From positions 1 through 44,116 of the forward strand of contig DCUH01000064.1 in NCBI GenBank assembly GCA_002327765.1: a stretch of 44,116 nucleotides of DNA, given 5' to 3'. The stretch is from a bacterium UBA2219. Lineage in GTDB: Bacteria; Desulfobacterota; Deferrimicrobia; Deferrimicrobiales; Deferrimicrobiaceae. The notes below the pieces were generated by a model, which worked only from the letters and a program-made list of their open reading frames with translations, did no database searches and was not told the DNA's origin. Of the stretch, positions 16,942-25,404 are shown in pieces (position 1 is the stretch's first letter; every line of letters starts with the position of its first letter). A program made the translations under genes and the position numbers.

Positions 16942-19797
16942 TCACTTCCCCGGGAGGCCGGCGCTCTCGATGGCCGCCTTCCGCCGGAGCGCGTCCTCGC
17001 GCCCCGGATCGAACAGCAGGATTTTCCCGAGGTCTTCCAGGGCGGCATCCTTCATGCCGAGCCGGAAGGCGACGTCCGAATGCAGCATCAGCGCCTCCAT
17101 GTCGAGGGGATGCTCCATGAGCCGCCTCTCGAGGACGGCGCGCGCGCCTTCGAGATCCCCCGCGGCCAGCGCCCCCTCCGCGCCGGAGGCCGTCGAACGC
17201 GCCGCCGATGCCGCCTTCCGGGCGCGGAACAGGTACTGGAAGACGAACAGGTCCTTCACCTCTTCGCGGGTCTGGTCCCTCAGCGTGACGCGGCCGAAAG
17301 AGATTTCGCCCGCGTGGGCGGGGGGCAGGGAATCGTACCCGGGAGACAGGTTCTCGGAGATCCCCTCCAGCTCGAAGCCGGCGTCGCGGAAGAGCGCCTC
17401 CATCTCCCTTTTCGTGAAGAAGCGCAGGTGCGTCCGGTCGAGGATCCCGAAATCCTTGTATTCCCACCGCCCCTCGGCCAGCTGCTCCACGACGTTGAGG
17501 AACCGCACGTTCGGGATGCTCGCGACGACCGTTCCCGAATCGGACAGGCACCGCTTCACCTTGCTCAACGCCGACAACGGGTCCCGGAGATGCTCCAGGA
17601 CATCCGCAAGGACGATGCAGTCGAAATACCCGTCCTCGAAGGGGAGCTCCAGCGTTTCCACGTCTCCCCGGAAAACGCGCGTCAGGTTCTTCCGCGCGGC
17701 CTCCGCCGTCGCCGGGTCCGTCTCGATCCCCACGACCTCGGAGGCGCCTCTCTCCAGCAGGGCCCGCCCCAGCGCCCCCTCGCCGCACCCGATGTCGAGG
17801 ATCCGCGACGCCCCCCTGGGGATCATCGCCTCGACCTCCCTGCGCTCCTGGCGATAATAGGACCGGTCGGAAGCGGCGGCGGGAACCTTGCCGACGGCCG
17901 CCGCCGCGGCGACCGGCGGCGGCGCGGAGGGGGCGGCCGGCGCGGCGGCGGCCGGCGCGGGGGGCGGGACCGCGGGCGGGGAGGCCGCCCTGGACGCCTT
18001 CGGGGACCGGAGGACTTTCGCGAACACCTCCCCCACCTGTTTCGCCACCACCTTCGAATCGAACCGCCCGACGGCCCGCGCCCGGCCCTTCCTTCCCAGC
18101 TCCGCCCTCAACTCCCCGGAAAGGCACAGCGACGCGATCGCCCCGGCGAGCCCGCCGGGATCGTTCGCCGGCACGAGGATCCCGGCATCCCCGACCACCT
18201 CGGGGATCGAGCCGGAAGACGTGGAAACGACGGCGACGCCGCACGCCATCGCCTCGGCGAGCACCATCCCGAACTGCTCCTTCCACATGCGCATGGAGAT
18301 GCTCGGCAGGACGAACAGGTCGGCCGCGTTGTAGAGGTCGCGCATCCGGTCGTAGGGGTGGCTCTCCAGGAAGAGGAACGAATTCCCGAGGCCGATCTCC
18401 CCGGCCCGGGCCATCAACGCTTCGCGTTCGGGGCCCTTCCCGACCATCACGTAGCGGACGGGGCGGCCCCCCGGCTCGGCCTTGACGAGCTTCGCGGCGT
18501 GCACGAGGTCGTACACCCCCTTTTCCCAGACCATCCTGCCGGTGAAAAGGACGACGGTCTCGCCGGGCGCGATCCCTAGCGCCGCCCTGCAGGAATCCCT
18601 CAAGCCCGCGTCCGGGCGGAACCACCCCGTGTCGATCCCCATCGGGATGACCGTGATCCGGCCGGGGTCGACCCCCTCGAGCGCGAGGGCCTCCCTCGCC
18701 CGTTCCGTCACGGCGATGAAATGGTCCGCCGCGTCGCGCACGACGGACTTGAGCGCCTTCATCCCCTCCTGCTCCTCGTAGGCGAACGGGATGTTCTCCC
18801 ACTGGAGGCACACGAGCTTCTTCCCGAACTTCTCCTTTATCTTCGCCGCCTGCAGCGAGAACACCCACGTCGTGTCGGCAGAGAAGACGAGGTCCTCGTC
18901 GAACAGCGCGAACTCCAATCCTTTCATGTATGCGGGATGCTCCGGATGCGGCGGCACCTGGACGACCGGGAGCCGCACCTTGCCGATGTCGAAGCTGGGG
19001 GAAGTCGTGGTGTACGCGGTGAGGTCGTACGACCCCGCAAGCGGCTCGTAGTTCTGCATCTCCCAGGGGTTCAGGTTCGGGCCCCGTACGATCGCGACGC
19101 GGGGACGGCCGTTTCCGCCGGCCTTCCCTTCCGGGTACGGAGGGACGCGGCTCCCCACGGCCGCCGCCGCCGGCCGCGGATGGATGTCGTATTCCCGGAA
19201 CAGCAGGTCCGCTGCGCTTCCGAAGCCGCTTCCCGGGATCCCGGCGTAGGCCTCCCCCTTCCGCGCGTACCGGTCCCTGTCGAGGAAGCCGTAATGGACG
19301 ACGTACGCCTGGATCGGCACGATCCTCCCCTCGATCCCGGAGAGGCGCTCGTGGACCTGCCCCTCCCACCGAACGCCCGGCCGGTTCCGCCAGATCCGCG
19401 GGATCGCCTCGTAATCGTCGTAGGCCTTCGAATAGAACGTTTCGTTCCCGATGAGGTTGCACTGCCGGATGGTGCAGCCCCCGACGTCGGGCGGCATCGT
19501 TTCGAGGAACGCGCGGATGCCGCGCTCGAAATCGTCCGAGTACGCCTCGTCGGCGTCGAGCCGCATGATCCAGTCGCCCGTGCAGCGCCGGAGGCTCGCG
19601 TTGCGCTGGTCGCCGAAATGCCCGGTCCAGGGGCTGGCCGCGACGACGACGCGGGGGTCCCCCCGAAGGATCTCCATCGTGCGGTCGGAACTGCCGCCGT
19701 CCACCACGACGATCTCGTCGGCGAAGGAACACGAGGCCAGGGCCCGGCCGATGTTGCCCTCCTCGTTCATCGCGATCATCGAGACGGATATCTTCAT
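16942..19797 (-). CDS. GT2-GT4-methyltransferase-TPR fusion protein
   Basis: A protein of about 951 residues with four modules. Residues about 1-215 are a GT2 transferase (SMIAMNEEGNI, VVVDGGSSDRT, LDADEA near 80-85). About 230-600 form a GT4/GT-B transferase (TGRMVWEKG, VMVGKGPE, EX7E in EQFGMVLAE near 507-515). A Pro/Ala linker runs to about 643. A class I SAM methyltransferase spans about 644-830 (DIGCGEGALG near 668, VLADVLEHL). The C-terminus is TPR-like (about 870-945). ATG 19797 has AAGGTGGGAAG upstream; GTG 19806 is less likely. Such a fusion could add two sugars and a methyl group in sequence. All catalytic motifs appear intact. Confidence 0.9.
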   Translation of the reverse strand: MKISVSMIAMNEEGNIGRALASCSFADEIVVVDGGSSDRTMEILRGDPRVVVAASPWTGHFGDQRNASLRRCTGDWIMRLDADEAYSDDFERGIRAFLETMPPDVGGCTIRQCNLIGNETFYSKAYDDYEAIPRIWRNRPGVRWEGQVHERLSGIEGRIVPIQAYVVHYGFLDRDRYARKGEAYAGIPGSGFGSAADLLFREYDIHPRPAAAAVGSRVPPYPEGKAGGNGRPRVAIVRGPNLNPWEMQNYEPLAGSYDLTAYTTTSPSFDIGKVRLPVVQVPPHPEHPAYMKGLEFALFDEDLVFSADTTWVFSLQAAKIKEKFGKKLVCLQWENIPFAYEEQEGMKALKSVVRDAADHFIAVTERAREALALEGVDPGRITVIPMGIDTGWFRPDAGLRDSCRAALGIAPGETVVLFTGRMVWEKGVYDLVHAAKLVKAEPGGRPVRYVMVGKGPEREALMARAGEIGLGNSFLFLESHPYDRMRDLYNAADLFVLPSISMRMWKEQFGMVLAEAMACGVAVVSTSSGSIPEVVGDAGILVPANDPGGLAGAIASLCLSGELRAELGRKGRARAVGRFDSKVVAKQVGEVFAKVLRSPKASRAASPPAVPPPAPAAAAPAAPSAPPPVAAAAAVGKVPAAASDRSYYRQERREVEAMIPRGASRILDIGCGEGALGRALLERGASEVVGIETDPATAEAARKNLTRVFRGDVETLELPFEDGYFDCIVLADVLEHLRDPLSALSKVKRCLSDSGTVVASIPNVRFLNVVEQLAEGRWEYKDFGILDRTHLRFFTKREMEALFRDAGFELEGISENLSPGYDSLPPAHAGEISFGRVTLRDQTREEVKDLFVFQYLFRARKAASAARSTASGAEGALAAGDLEGARAVLERRLMEHPLDMEALMLHSDVAFRLGMKDAALEDLGKILLFDPGREDALRRKAAIESAGLPGK

Positions 19798-19831
19798 TCT
19801 TCCCACCTTCCCGTTTATTCCCGCGGGGCGC

Positions 19832-21502
19832 TCACCCGTAGAGCTCGCGGAGCCGCCGGACGATCGTTCCGATACGGTGCCGGTACGTGTGCTCCCGCAG
19901 GACCCGGCTCCTCCCCTTCGCCGCGACGGCTTCCCTCGCGGCGTCGTTGCGCAGGTAGAACCTCGCCAGGTCGTCGATCTCGTCGATGTCGTTGTAGGCG
20001 ATCACCTCGTCCCCGACCTCGAACAGCTCCTCGAGCGACGGCTGGAGGTCGGTGAGGAGGAACGCGCCGCAGGCGGGGACGTCGAACACCCTCTGGTTGA
20101 CCGCCGTGCCCATCTGCACGCTGGTCGCGTTGAAATTGACCTTGCAGGCGTTGTAGAAGTCCGGGAGCTCCCCGTAGTAGGCGAGCTGCGGCCCCAGGCG
20201 GAACTTCCCGTTGAGCAGCCCTTTCCAGCCGGCGTCGCCGCGCACGAAGGGGCGGAACTCCTCGAGCGCCCGCAGGCGGACGAGGCGGTAGAGGAGCGTG
20301 GCGCGCCACAGCACCGCCGCCTCGAACACGGACTTCTCCCTGGGCGAAAGCGCATCGAACGCCGCCCGCTCGTCGTCGTGCAGCGCGGCGGCGGCCGCCT
20401 CCCGGTACGTCAGGTCCCGCGCGGAACCGAGGCGCTGCGCGGTCCGCTCGACGGCGGGACGCAGCGTCCTGTCCACCTCGAGGAGACGCTCCCGCGCCGG
20501 GACGACCATCGAGTTCCCGACGAACCCGATGTCGGAGCCGATCCTCCGCTTCTCCGCGGAGGACATGGCCCGCGGCCGGAAGACCGTCTCGTCGGCCGCG
20601 AGGGGCAGGTACGCGACATTGCCGAAGCCGACGCCCTTCAGGGACTTCGCGTAGCTCTCGTCCCAGACGAAGACGAAGCAGTACGGGGATGCGTTCTTCG
20701 GGAACGCCTTCACGACGAGGTCGGGGCTGTCCACGTACCAGACCGCGGCCGGCATCTCGATCGACCGGAACAGCTCCGCCAGCGCGCCGCCCTCGTCGAA
20801 GCCGAAGTGGTTCACGGTAAGGAAGAAGTCGGGGCGGTCGGAGGCGATGGTCTCGACGGCGCGGCCCAGGACGGCGCCGCAGCTCTCGTCCTTCCTGCCG
20901 CGGACCCGGACCACCGTGTGCCCGAGCGCCTGGAGCGCGCGGGCGATCTCCTCGGTCAGGAAGTAGCCGAAGTCGAACAGGGCGACCGTCAACCGCTCGG
21001 CCCGGAACTTGGGATACCGGAGCCGTTCCCAGAGCCGGAAGGAGACCGTCCGATCGAGCGCATCGCGCACCGGGCCGTAATAACCGGGGAAGGCGGACGT
21101 TTCGGACGCGAGGGAAAAAACGGCGAGCGGCGGCAGACCCGCCTTGAGATGGAGACGCGAGATCTCCTCGATCGCATCGGCGGGCGTAGCGCCGACGACC
21201 AGACGGAGCTTGTCCGACGGGCCGGTCCACTTCCCGTGCTCCCGGCAGAGATCGCGGATCTCCCGCGACGCTTCGACGACCACGAGGTCGGCGTCGGGGT
21301 ACCGCCGCCGCAATTCCTCGAGGTGGTAGCCCAATCCCAGCCCCAGCACGACGATCATCCCGCGGCCGCCGAAGGGGAACGCCTCGATCATCCCCGATGC
21401 CTCGCCGACGGGGTCGTAGAGGCTGTGGAAGATCTTTTCGGACCCGTCGGAACAGGCGACCCGCAGCGAATAGTTCCCTTGTCGGGTCCGCACCAGGTTC
21501 AT
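19832..21502 (-). CDS. Maf-N-like domain fused to a CgeB-like glycosyltransferase (second copy)
   Basis: A 556-residue protein with the same layout as the gene at 15162-16937. The Maf-N-like segment has KIFHSLYDPVGEA (23-35) and VVLGLGLGYHLEELRRR (51-67). The GT-B part has VALFDFGYFLTEEIARAL (about 172-190), DIGFVGNSMV, NATSVQMGTAVNQRVFDVPA with FDVPACGAFLLTD from about 473, and RVLREHTYRHRI. The middle region (about 350-440) is longer and more diverged than in its paralogue. It follows the GT2 gene after four bases, with no visible Shine-Dalgarno sequence, so translation is probably coupled. Its role in flagellin glycosylation is inferred from the N-terminal domain and location. Confidence 0.85.
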   Translation of the reverse strand: MNLVRTRQGNYSLRVACSDGSEKIFHSLYDPVGEASGMIEAFPFGGRGMIVVLGLGLGYHLEELRRRYPDADLVVVEASREIRDLCREHGKWTGPSDKLRLVVGATPADAIEEISRLHLKAGLPPLAVFSLASETSAFPGYYGPVRDALDRTVSFRLWERLRYPKFRAERLTVALFDFGYFLTEEIARALQALGHTVVRVRGRKDESCGAVLGRAVETIASDRPDFFLTVNHFGFDEGGALAELFRSIEMPAAVWYVDSPDLVVKAFPKNASPYCFVFVWDESYAKSLKGVGFGNVAYLPLAADETVFRPRAMSSAEKRRIGSDIGFVGNSMVVPARERLLEVDRTLRPAVERTAQRLGSARDLTYREAAAAALHDDERAAFDALSPREKSVFEAAVLWRATLLYRLVRLRALEEFRPFVRGDAGWKGLLNGKFRLGPQLAYYGELPDFYNACKVNFNATSVQMGTAVNQRVFDVPACGAFLLTDLQPSLEELFEVGDEVIAYNDIDEIDDLARFYLRNDAAREAVAAKGRSRVLREHTYRHRIGTIVRRLRELYG

Positions 21503-21506
21503 CGCG

Positions 21507-23093
21507 TCAGAAGGAGCAGACGCCCTTGGCCAGCAGGCGGTCCATGCGCTTCTGCTCTTCCGTCAGGGCTCCCCGGGTTTCCGATTCGAGATAGTACGCC
21601 CCCGCCGCCTCGCCGACCACGGAAGCGAGGATCTTGCGGATGCAGATCCCGAACTCCTCTTCCCTGCCCTTGTAGGACAGCTGTCTTCCGGAGAGGAAAC
21701 CGGTGAACGCATCGACACCCGAAAGGAAAGAGGCCACCAGGAAGTTCTTCCTGAACCTGTGCCGTTCCCCGGGAAGGAGATCCACGTTTCCGAAGATGCC
21801 GGGGCAGGAGGCCTCCAGCCGGGCGTTGCAGGAACCCCCGACCCTCCCGAGGGCCGCCGATACCTCTTCCGGCGCCGCATCGAAGTGCCTCCGGAAGGAG
21901 GACACGAACGCGCTCGCCGCTTTCACGGGCGCGGGATCCACCGCTTCCGGTTCCGGAAGCGCGAGCGTCACCAGGTCGAGCAGGTCGGCGACGTTGGCGG
22001 CGAAGGTCCTCCAGTCGATGTCCTGCACCTCGTAGAAACGGGGCAGGTCGTTCTCCATGACATAGAGGTTCGCTTTCGTGCCGATGTAATGCCGTTTCAG
22101 GACGTAATCCGGCCCCCTCTCGTGCCAGTGGAAAACCCCGGTCGATGTCAGGAACCCGAGCCTTTTCCCCTTCTCGAGCATCCGGATCCCGAGATCCATG
22201 TCTTCCGCGTTGATGAGGGGACGGAACGGCACCTCCCCGTACACGCTTTTCGGGATGCAGGAGGAGACGTTGTCGAGGAACGACACCCGGCGTTTCGTCA
22301 ACGGGTCGAAATGCTTCCAGACCGAGAAATCGAACGACGGGGACAAGCCGTATACGGAATCCCCCTCGAACCCGATCATCGCGTTCGTCGCGTCGTTCGC
22401 CCACAGGCTGAACAGGTCGGCCTCCGGGCGGGTGAACTGCTTCGATGTGACGGCGCCCAGGTCGGGGACCGACCAGAAAGGGCTCACCATGCCGTAGAGC
22501 CAGTAATTGCTCACCGGCAACGCGTCCTGGACGGTGAACACCAGGAAATCCCCCTTCGCCTGCCCCGCACCGATGTCCCGGGTCGCGCCGTGGTTGAATT
22601 CCCTCTGGGGGATTCGGATCACCCGGCACCCGAACGACCCGGCGACCGCGGCCGAGTCGTCCGTCGAATCCGAGTCGAGGACGAGGATCTCGACCTCCCC
22701 GACCTTCCTCTGGGACCGGATCCGGCGGAGGAGTTCCGCGAAGGTCTCCCCGCCGTTCTTCACGGGAATGATCACGGAGATCGCGCAGGAAAGCGTCTCG
22801 GGCCGTGAATCGCCGGGCATCGGGTCGATCCGGACCTGGGCTTCCAGGAGCCGCGTGAGCGCCTCTTCCTTTTCGTGCAGCCGCTGCTCGACCCGGGCGA
22901 TTTTCCTCTCACCGGCCAGCAGCGCGCCGAGCTGCCGGTCCGAGACGGCCTTCTTCGCCTTCATTATGCGGCTCGCGCATTCGAGGGCCCACTGCGTTTC
23001 CCGAAGCGGGTCCCCGCTTCCGTCGGCGGATTCGACTCCGTCTCTCAACCGAACGTCGTCCTGCCGGCTTTCCGATCGTTCGAGACCTTCCAT
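21507..23093 (-). CDS. GT2 glycosyltransferase (rhamnosyltransferase-like) with coiled-coil N-terminus
   Basis: A 528-residue protein. Residues about 30-90 are helical and probably coiled-coil. A GT2 domain begins at about 104 with AISVIIPVKNGGETFAELL, then LVLDSDSTDDSA (138-149), REFNHGATRD, the QDALP acidic site and NAEDMDLGIRMLEKG. REFNHGATRD and QDA are typical of rhamnosyltransferase-like GT2 enzymes. The C-terminal 180 residues are helical and unassigned. GGGAGGAG lies four bases before ATG 23093. The gene follows the radical SAM gene after 22 bp. Donor and acceptor cannot be told. Confidence 0.88.
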   Translation of the reverse strand: MEGLERSESRQDDVRLRDGVESADGSGDPLRETQWALECASRIMKAKKAVSDRQLGALLAGERKIARVEQRLHEKEEALTRLLEAQVRIDPMPGDSRPETLSCAISVIIPVKNGGETFAELLRRIRSQRKVGEVEILVLDSDSTDDSAAVAGSFGCRVIRIPQREFNHGATRDIGAGQAKGDFLVFTVQDALPVSNYWLYGMVSPFWSVPDLGAVTSKQFTRPEADLFSLWANDATNAMIGFEGDSVYGLSPSFDFSVWKHFDPLTKRRVSFLDNVSSCIPKSVYGEVPFRPLINAEDMDLGIRMLEKGKRLGFLTSTGVFHWHERGPDYVLKRHYIGTKANLYVMENDLPRFYEVQDIDWRTFAANVADLLDLVTLALPEPEAVDPAPVKAASAFVSSFRRHFDAAPEEVSAALGRVGGSCNARLEASCPGIFGNVDLLPGERHRFRKNFLVASFLSGVDAFTGFLSGRQLSYKGREEEFGICIRKILASVVGEAAGAYYLESETRGALTEEQKRMDRLLAKGVCSF

Positions 23094-23115
23094 CTCTCCT
23101 CCCGGTGACCGCGGT

Positions 23116-24447
23116 TCAGACGAACGCCGAGTCGTCCATCATGACCGCTTTGAGAAATTCGTAATCGACCCCCTTGACCTTCGGGACCATCGCTCCCCTG
23201 TCGTTCGGGTTCCCGCTGCATTCCGTCAGGATGAGGCCGTTGTCCCTGTAAAACGGGTAGAGCAGGCTTCCCGGGACGGGAGTGTACAAGGCGGGAGAAT
23301 AATGGACCGGCTTGATCCTCAAGACCCCTTCGACCGTCGCCAAATCGTCCTCCATGTGCCACCCCGTATCGGTGGGGATGCCCAGGATGTAGTTCGCCCA
23401 CACCTTCACTCCATGCTTCCGGCAGATCTCCGCCGCGCGGAAATTCTCCTCCGCCGTGACGCCCTTCCTGAACCATTTCAATATCCGCGGGCTGAAGGAT
23501 TCGAAGCCGATGATCAGGAGTTCGAGGCCGGCGGCGGCCATCTTCCCGAGCAGGCCGTCGTTCCGGCAGATGATGTCCGCCCGGCTCGACGTCACCCACT
23601 TCAGCCCCGCCTTCACGATCCCGCGGGAATGGAGGGATTCGGTGAACTGCTCGACCCACTTGGGATTCAGGATGAACTGGTCGTCGTGGAACATCACGGA
23701 CCGGACGCCGTATCTTTCCATCAGCGACTCGATCTCCGCCACGACGTTTTTCACGCTCCGTCCCCGGATGATCGGCTTCCTCGAGCCGTCGGGGGACGGG
23801 CGGGTATATACCTGGTGCTCCCCGGGGCCGCAGCAGAACGTGCACTGGTAGGGGCATCCGCGGGTGCTGATGATCTCGGCCATGGGCAGGGGGAAACGGT
23901 ACCCCCGGATCCCGAACGGCTCGCAGTTCAGCCGCACGGCCAAATCGGGCCAAATGTCCCGGTCGGGGAACGGGATCTTGTCCAGGTCGGGGGTTTCCCC
24001 CCAGAAGACCCGCTGGAAACGGGACGGATTCTCCACGAGCAGGGGCAGCGAAATTTCCCCCTCCCCCTTCAGGACATAATCGAACACCTCCTGCGCGACG
24101 CATTCGTCGGGAAACATCGTCGGATGGACGCCGCCGGCGATCGTCTTCACGCCGGGGACCACCCTCTTTGCGCGCCGCGCCGCCTCGACGGCATATGCAA
24201 ATTCAACGGAATGGATCGATATCCCCACGAAATCCGGAGATACGTGCTCCACCAGCCGCTCGTATTCCTCCCAGCCCAGGAGCATCCTCAGGTCGGCCAG
24301 CTTCACGACGTGTCCCCGCGCCTTGAGGGCCCCGGCCAGGTAGGCGATCCCCAACCGGATAAACACGCTGTCGGGGGAAGGTCTGCTCAGGTCGGCATTC
24401 CACTCGCTGTACGCCAGTGCCGGATTCACAAGAAGAATTTTGGCCAC
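23116..24447 (-). CDS. B12-binding-domain radical SAM enzyme
   Basis: A 443-residue protein. Residues about 1-145 form a cobalamin-binding-type Rossmann domain (ILLVNPALAY, GISIHSVEFA, IAGGVHPTMFPDE). The radical SAM core follows with CPYQCTFC (C198, C202 and C205 bind the [4Fe-4S] cluster) and GFESFSPRILKWFRKG. Members of this class methylate or rearrange unactivated carbons; the substrate here is unknown. The start is GTG 24447: the domain begins at this point and a run of nine G lies directly upstream, while the longer frame to TTG 24522 runs into the sigma-54-like promoter. It is the first gene of the glycosylation island, so it may modify a sugar or a residue of flagellin. Confidence 0.9.
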   Translation of the reverse strand: MAKILLVNPALAYSEWNADLSRPSPDSVFIRLGIAYLAGALKARGHVVKLADLRMLLGWEEYERLVEHVSPDFVGISIHSVEFAYAVEAARRAKRVVPGVKTIAGGVHPTMFPDECVAQEVFDYVLKGEGEISLPLLVENPSRFQRVFWGETPDLDKIPFPDRDIWPDLAVRLNCEPFGIRGYRFPLPMAEIISTRGCPYQCTFCCGPGEHQVYTRPSPDGSRKPIIRGRSVKNVVAEIESLMERYGVRSVMFHDDQFILNPKWVEQFTESLHSRGIVKAGLKWVTSSRADIICRNDGLLGKMAAAGLELLIIGFESFSPRILKWFRKGVTAEENFRAAEICRKHGVKVWANYILGIPTDTGWHMEDDLATVEGVLRIKPVHYSPALYTPVPGSLLYPFYRDNGLILTECSGNPNDRGAMVPKVKGVDYEFLKAVMMDDSAFV

Positions 24448-24505
24448 GGCCCCCCCCCGCGCATTGGGATGCGACACCGGTTGCAAGTATCGGCGAAATT
24501 GTGCT

Positions 24506-24521
24506 TGCAACAGTCTTGCCA
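24506..24521 (-). promoter_or_regulatory. Sigma-54-like promoter of the glycosylation island
   Basis: Minus-strand TGGCAAGACTGTTGCA. Against TGGCACG-N4-TTGCW there is one mismatch, and the essential GG and GC are ten bases apart as required. The predicted start near 24495 leaves a leader of about 48 nt before GTG 24447. The arm TTGCAAG recurs inverted at 24481-24487, so the predicted start lies inside an inverted repeat (7-bp arms, 16-bp spacer). The rest of the 126-bp gap holds only short TACGGG-like direct repeats (24527-24552). Confidence 0.7.
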
Positions 24522-24573
24522 AACCCTTACGGGGTACGGGACGGGATACGGATCAGGAGGGAAACCGGGTGCT

Positions 24574-24933
24574 TCAGGGATTCGATACGACGTTCCGGGC
24601 GCGCGCCTCATCCACGGCGCCCTGGCAAAAAACCTTGAACGTGTTGATTCTATTTAACTTATTGGATACATCCTTCATGCCCTCCTTGATGATGGCGGAG
24701 GCCGCCTCATCGAGGGTCAGGATCTCCCGGATAACGGGGGCCGGAATGGCCGGTTTTCCGTCCGTCCCGCTGGCGCCCATGGAACCGTCAATTTTTTGAA
24801 TGTCTTGGAGAACCTCCCGGCGCGTTTCGGCCAGGGTCAACACCTCGTCGAGGTTCCCCGCGTCGATCGCGGCCTTCTGCCGCCGGGACAGGTCGAGAAG
24901 GCGAAGACAGAGCGCCTCCATCCCCCCGCTCAT
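24574..24933 (-). CDS. FliT-like flagellar chaperone
   Basis: A 119-residue, mainly helical protein (MEALCLRLLDLSRRQKAAI, then LAETRREVLQDI) in the position of fliT directly after fliS. It starts at ATG 24933, overlapping the fliS stop as ATGA. FliT proteins bind FliD and FlhDC or FliI in other bacteria. Sequence conservation in this family is very low, so the name depends on position, size and helical character. A possible longer start would lie inside fliS and is rejected. Confidence 0.75.
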   Translation of the reverse strand: MSGGMEALCLRLLDLSRRQKAAIDAGNLDEVLTLAETRREVLQDIQKIDGSMGASGTDGKPAIPAPVIREILTLDEAASAIIKEGMKDVSNKLNRINTFKVFCQGAVDEARARNVVSNP

Positions 24934-25355
24934 GCCTGGATCGCCATCCCGGCGTCCATGGACGCCCTTGCGACGGGCACGTGGGCCGCGGCCTGTTTCA
25001 TTTCCATTTCCTTCCATCCGCTCCGAAGCGTTTCCAGCACCCGTTCCGCTTCGTTCAAAGCGCCCTGGTCGTTTTTCAGGTTCGCCTTCAGGAGGCGGTC
25101 CAGTACGAAATCGTAGAGCCGGCGAAGGTTCCGGGCGATCTCGCCGCCCTGCTCCATGTCCAGGGAATTGTTCAGCTCGCCCACGATCGCGGTGACCTTT
25201 CCGAGATAGATCCCCTTCCCGGCGATGTCGCGCTGCTCCATCTTCCCGCGGGCGACTTTGAGGAAATTGACCGCCCCGTCGAACAGCAGGGACACGAGTC
25301 TCACGTTATCCGACGTATCTACCGTTGCTTTCCTGTACGCATCGAACTGCCGCAT
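24930..25355 (-). CDS. fliS: Flagellin export chaperone FliS
   Basis: A 141-residue helical protein with the FliS pattern: AYRKATVDT near the N-terminus, LVSLLFDGAVNFLKVA (about 20-36), GKGIYLGKVTAIVGELNNSLDMEQGGEIARNL split over helices 2 and 3, and YDFVLDRLLKAN. It binds the flagellin C-terminus and prevents early polymerisation. In FliW-containing bacteria FliS, FliW and CsrA form one regulatory circuit. An AGGGGG Shine-Dalgarno sequence precedes ATG 25355. It sits between fliD and fliT. Confidence 0.94.
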   Translation of the reverse strand: MRQFDAYRKATVDTSDNVRLVSLLFDGAVNFLKVARGKMEQRDIAGKGIYLGKVTAIVGELNNSLDMEQGGEIARNLRRLYDFVLDRLLKANLKNDQGALNEAERVLETLRSGWKEMEMKQAAAHVPVARASMDAGMAIQA

Positions 25356-25404
25356 TATCCATGTCCCCCTGATGTCTTGGCCGCGGGGATCACCCCGCCG
25401 CCGT

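Noticed and set aside
24448..24522. A 25-codon N-terminal extension of the radical SAM gene to TTG 24522
   Set aside because: The B12-binding domain begins at the GTG at 24447, which has a G-run upstream, and the extension contains the sigma-54-like promoter.
24527..24552. Short TACGGG-like direct repeats beyond the FliT-like gene
   Set aside because: Only three imperfect units with no hairpin or T-run; too little for a regulatory or mobile feature.
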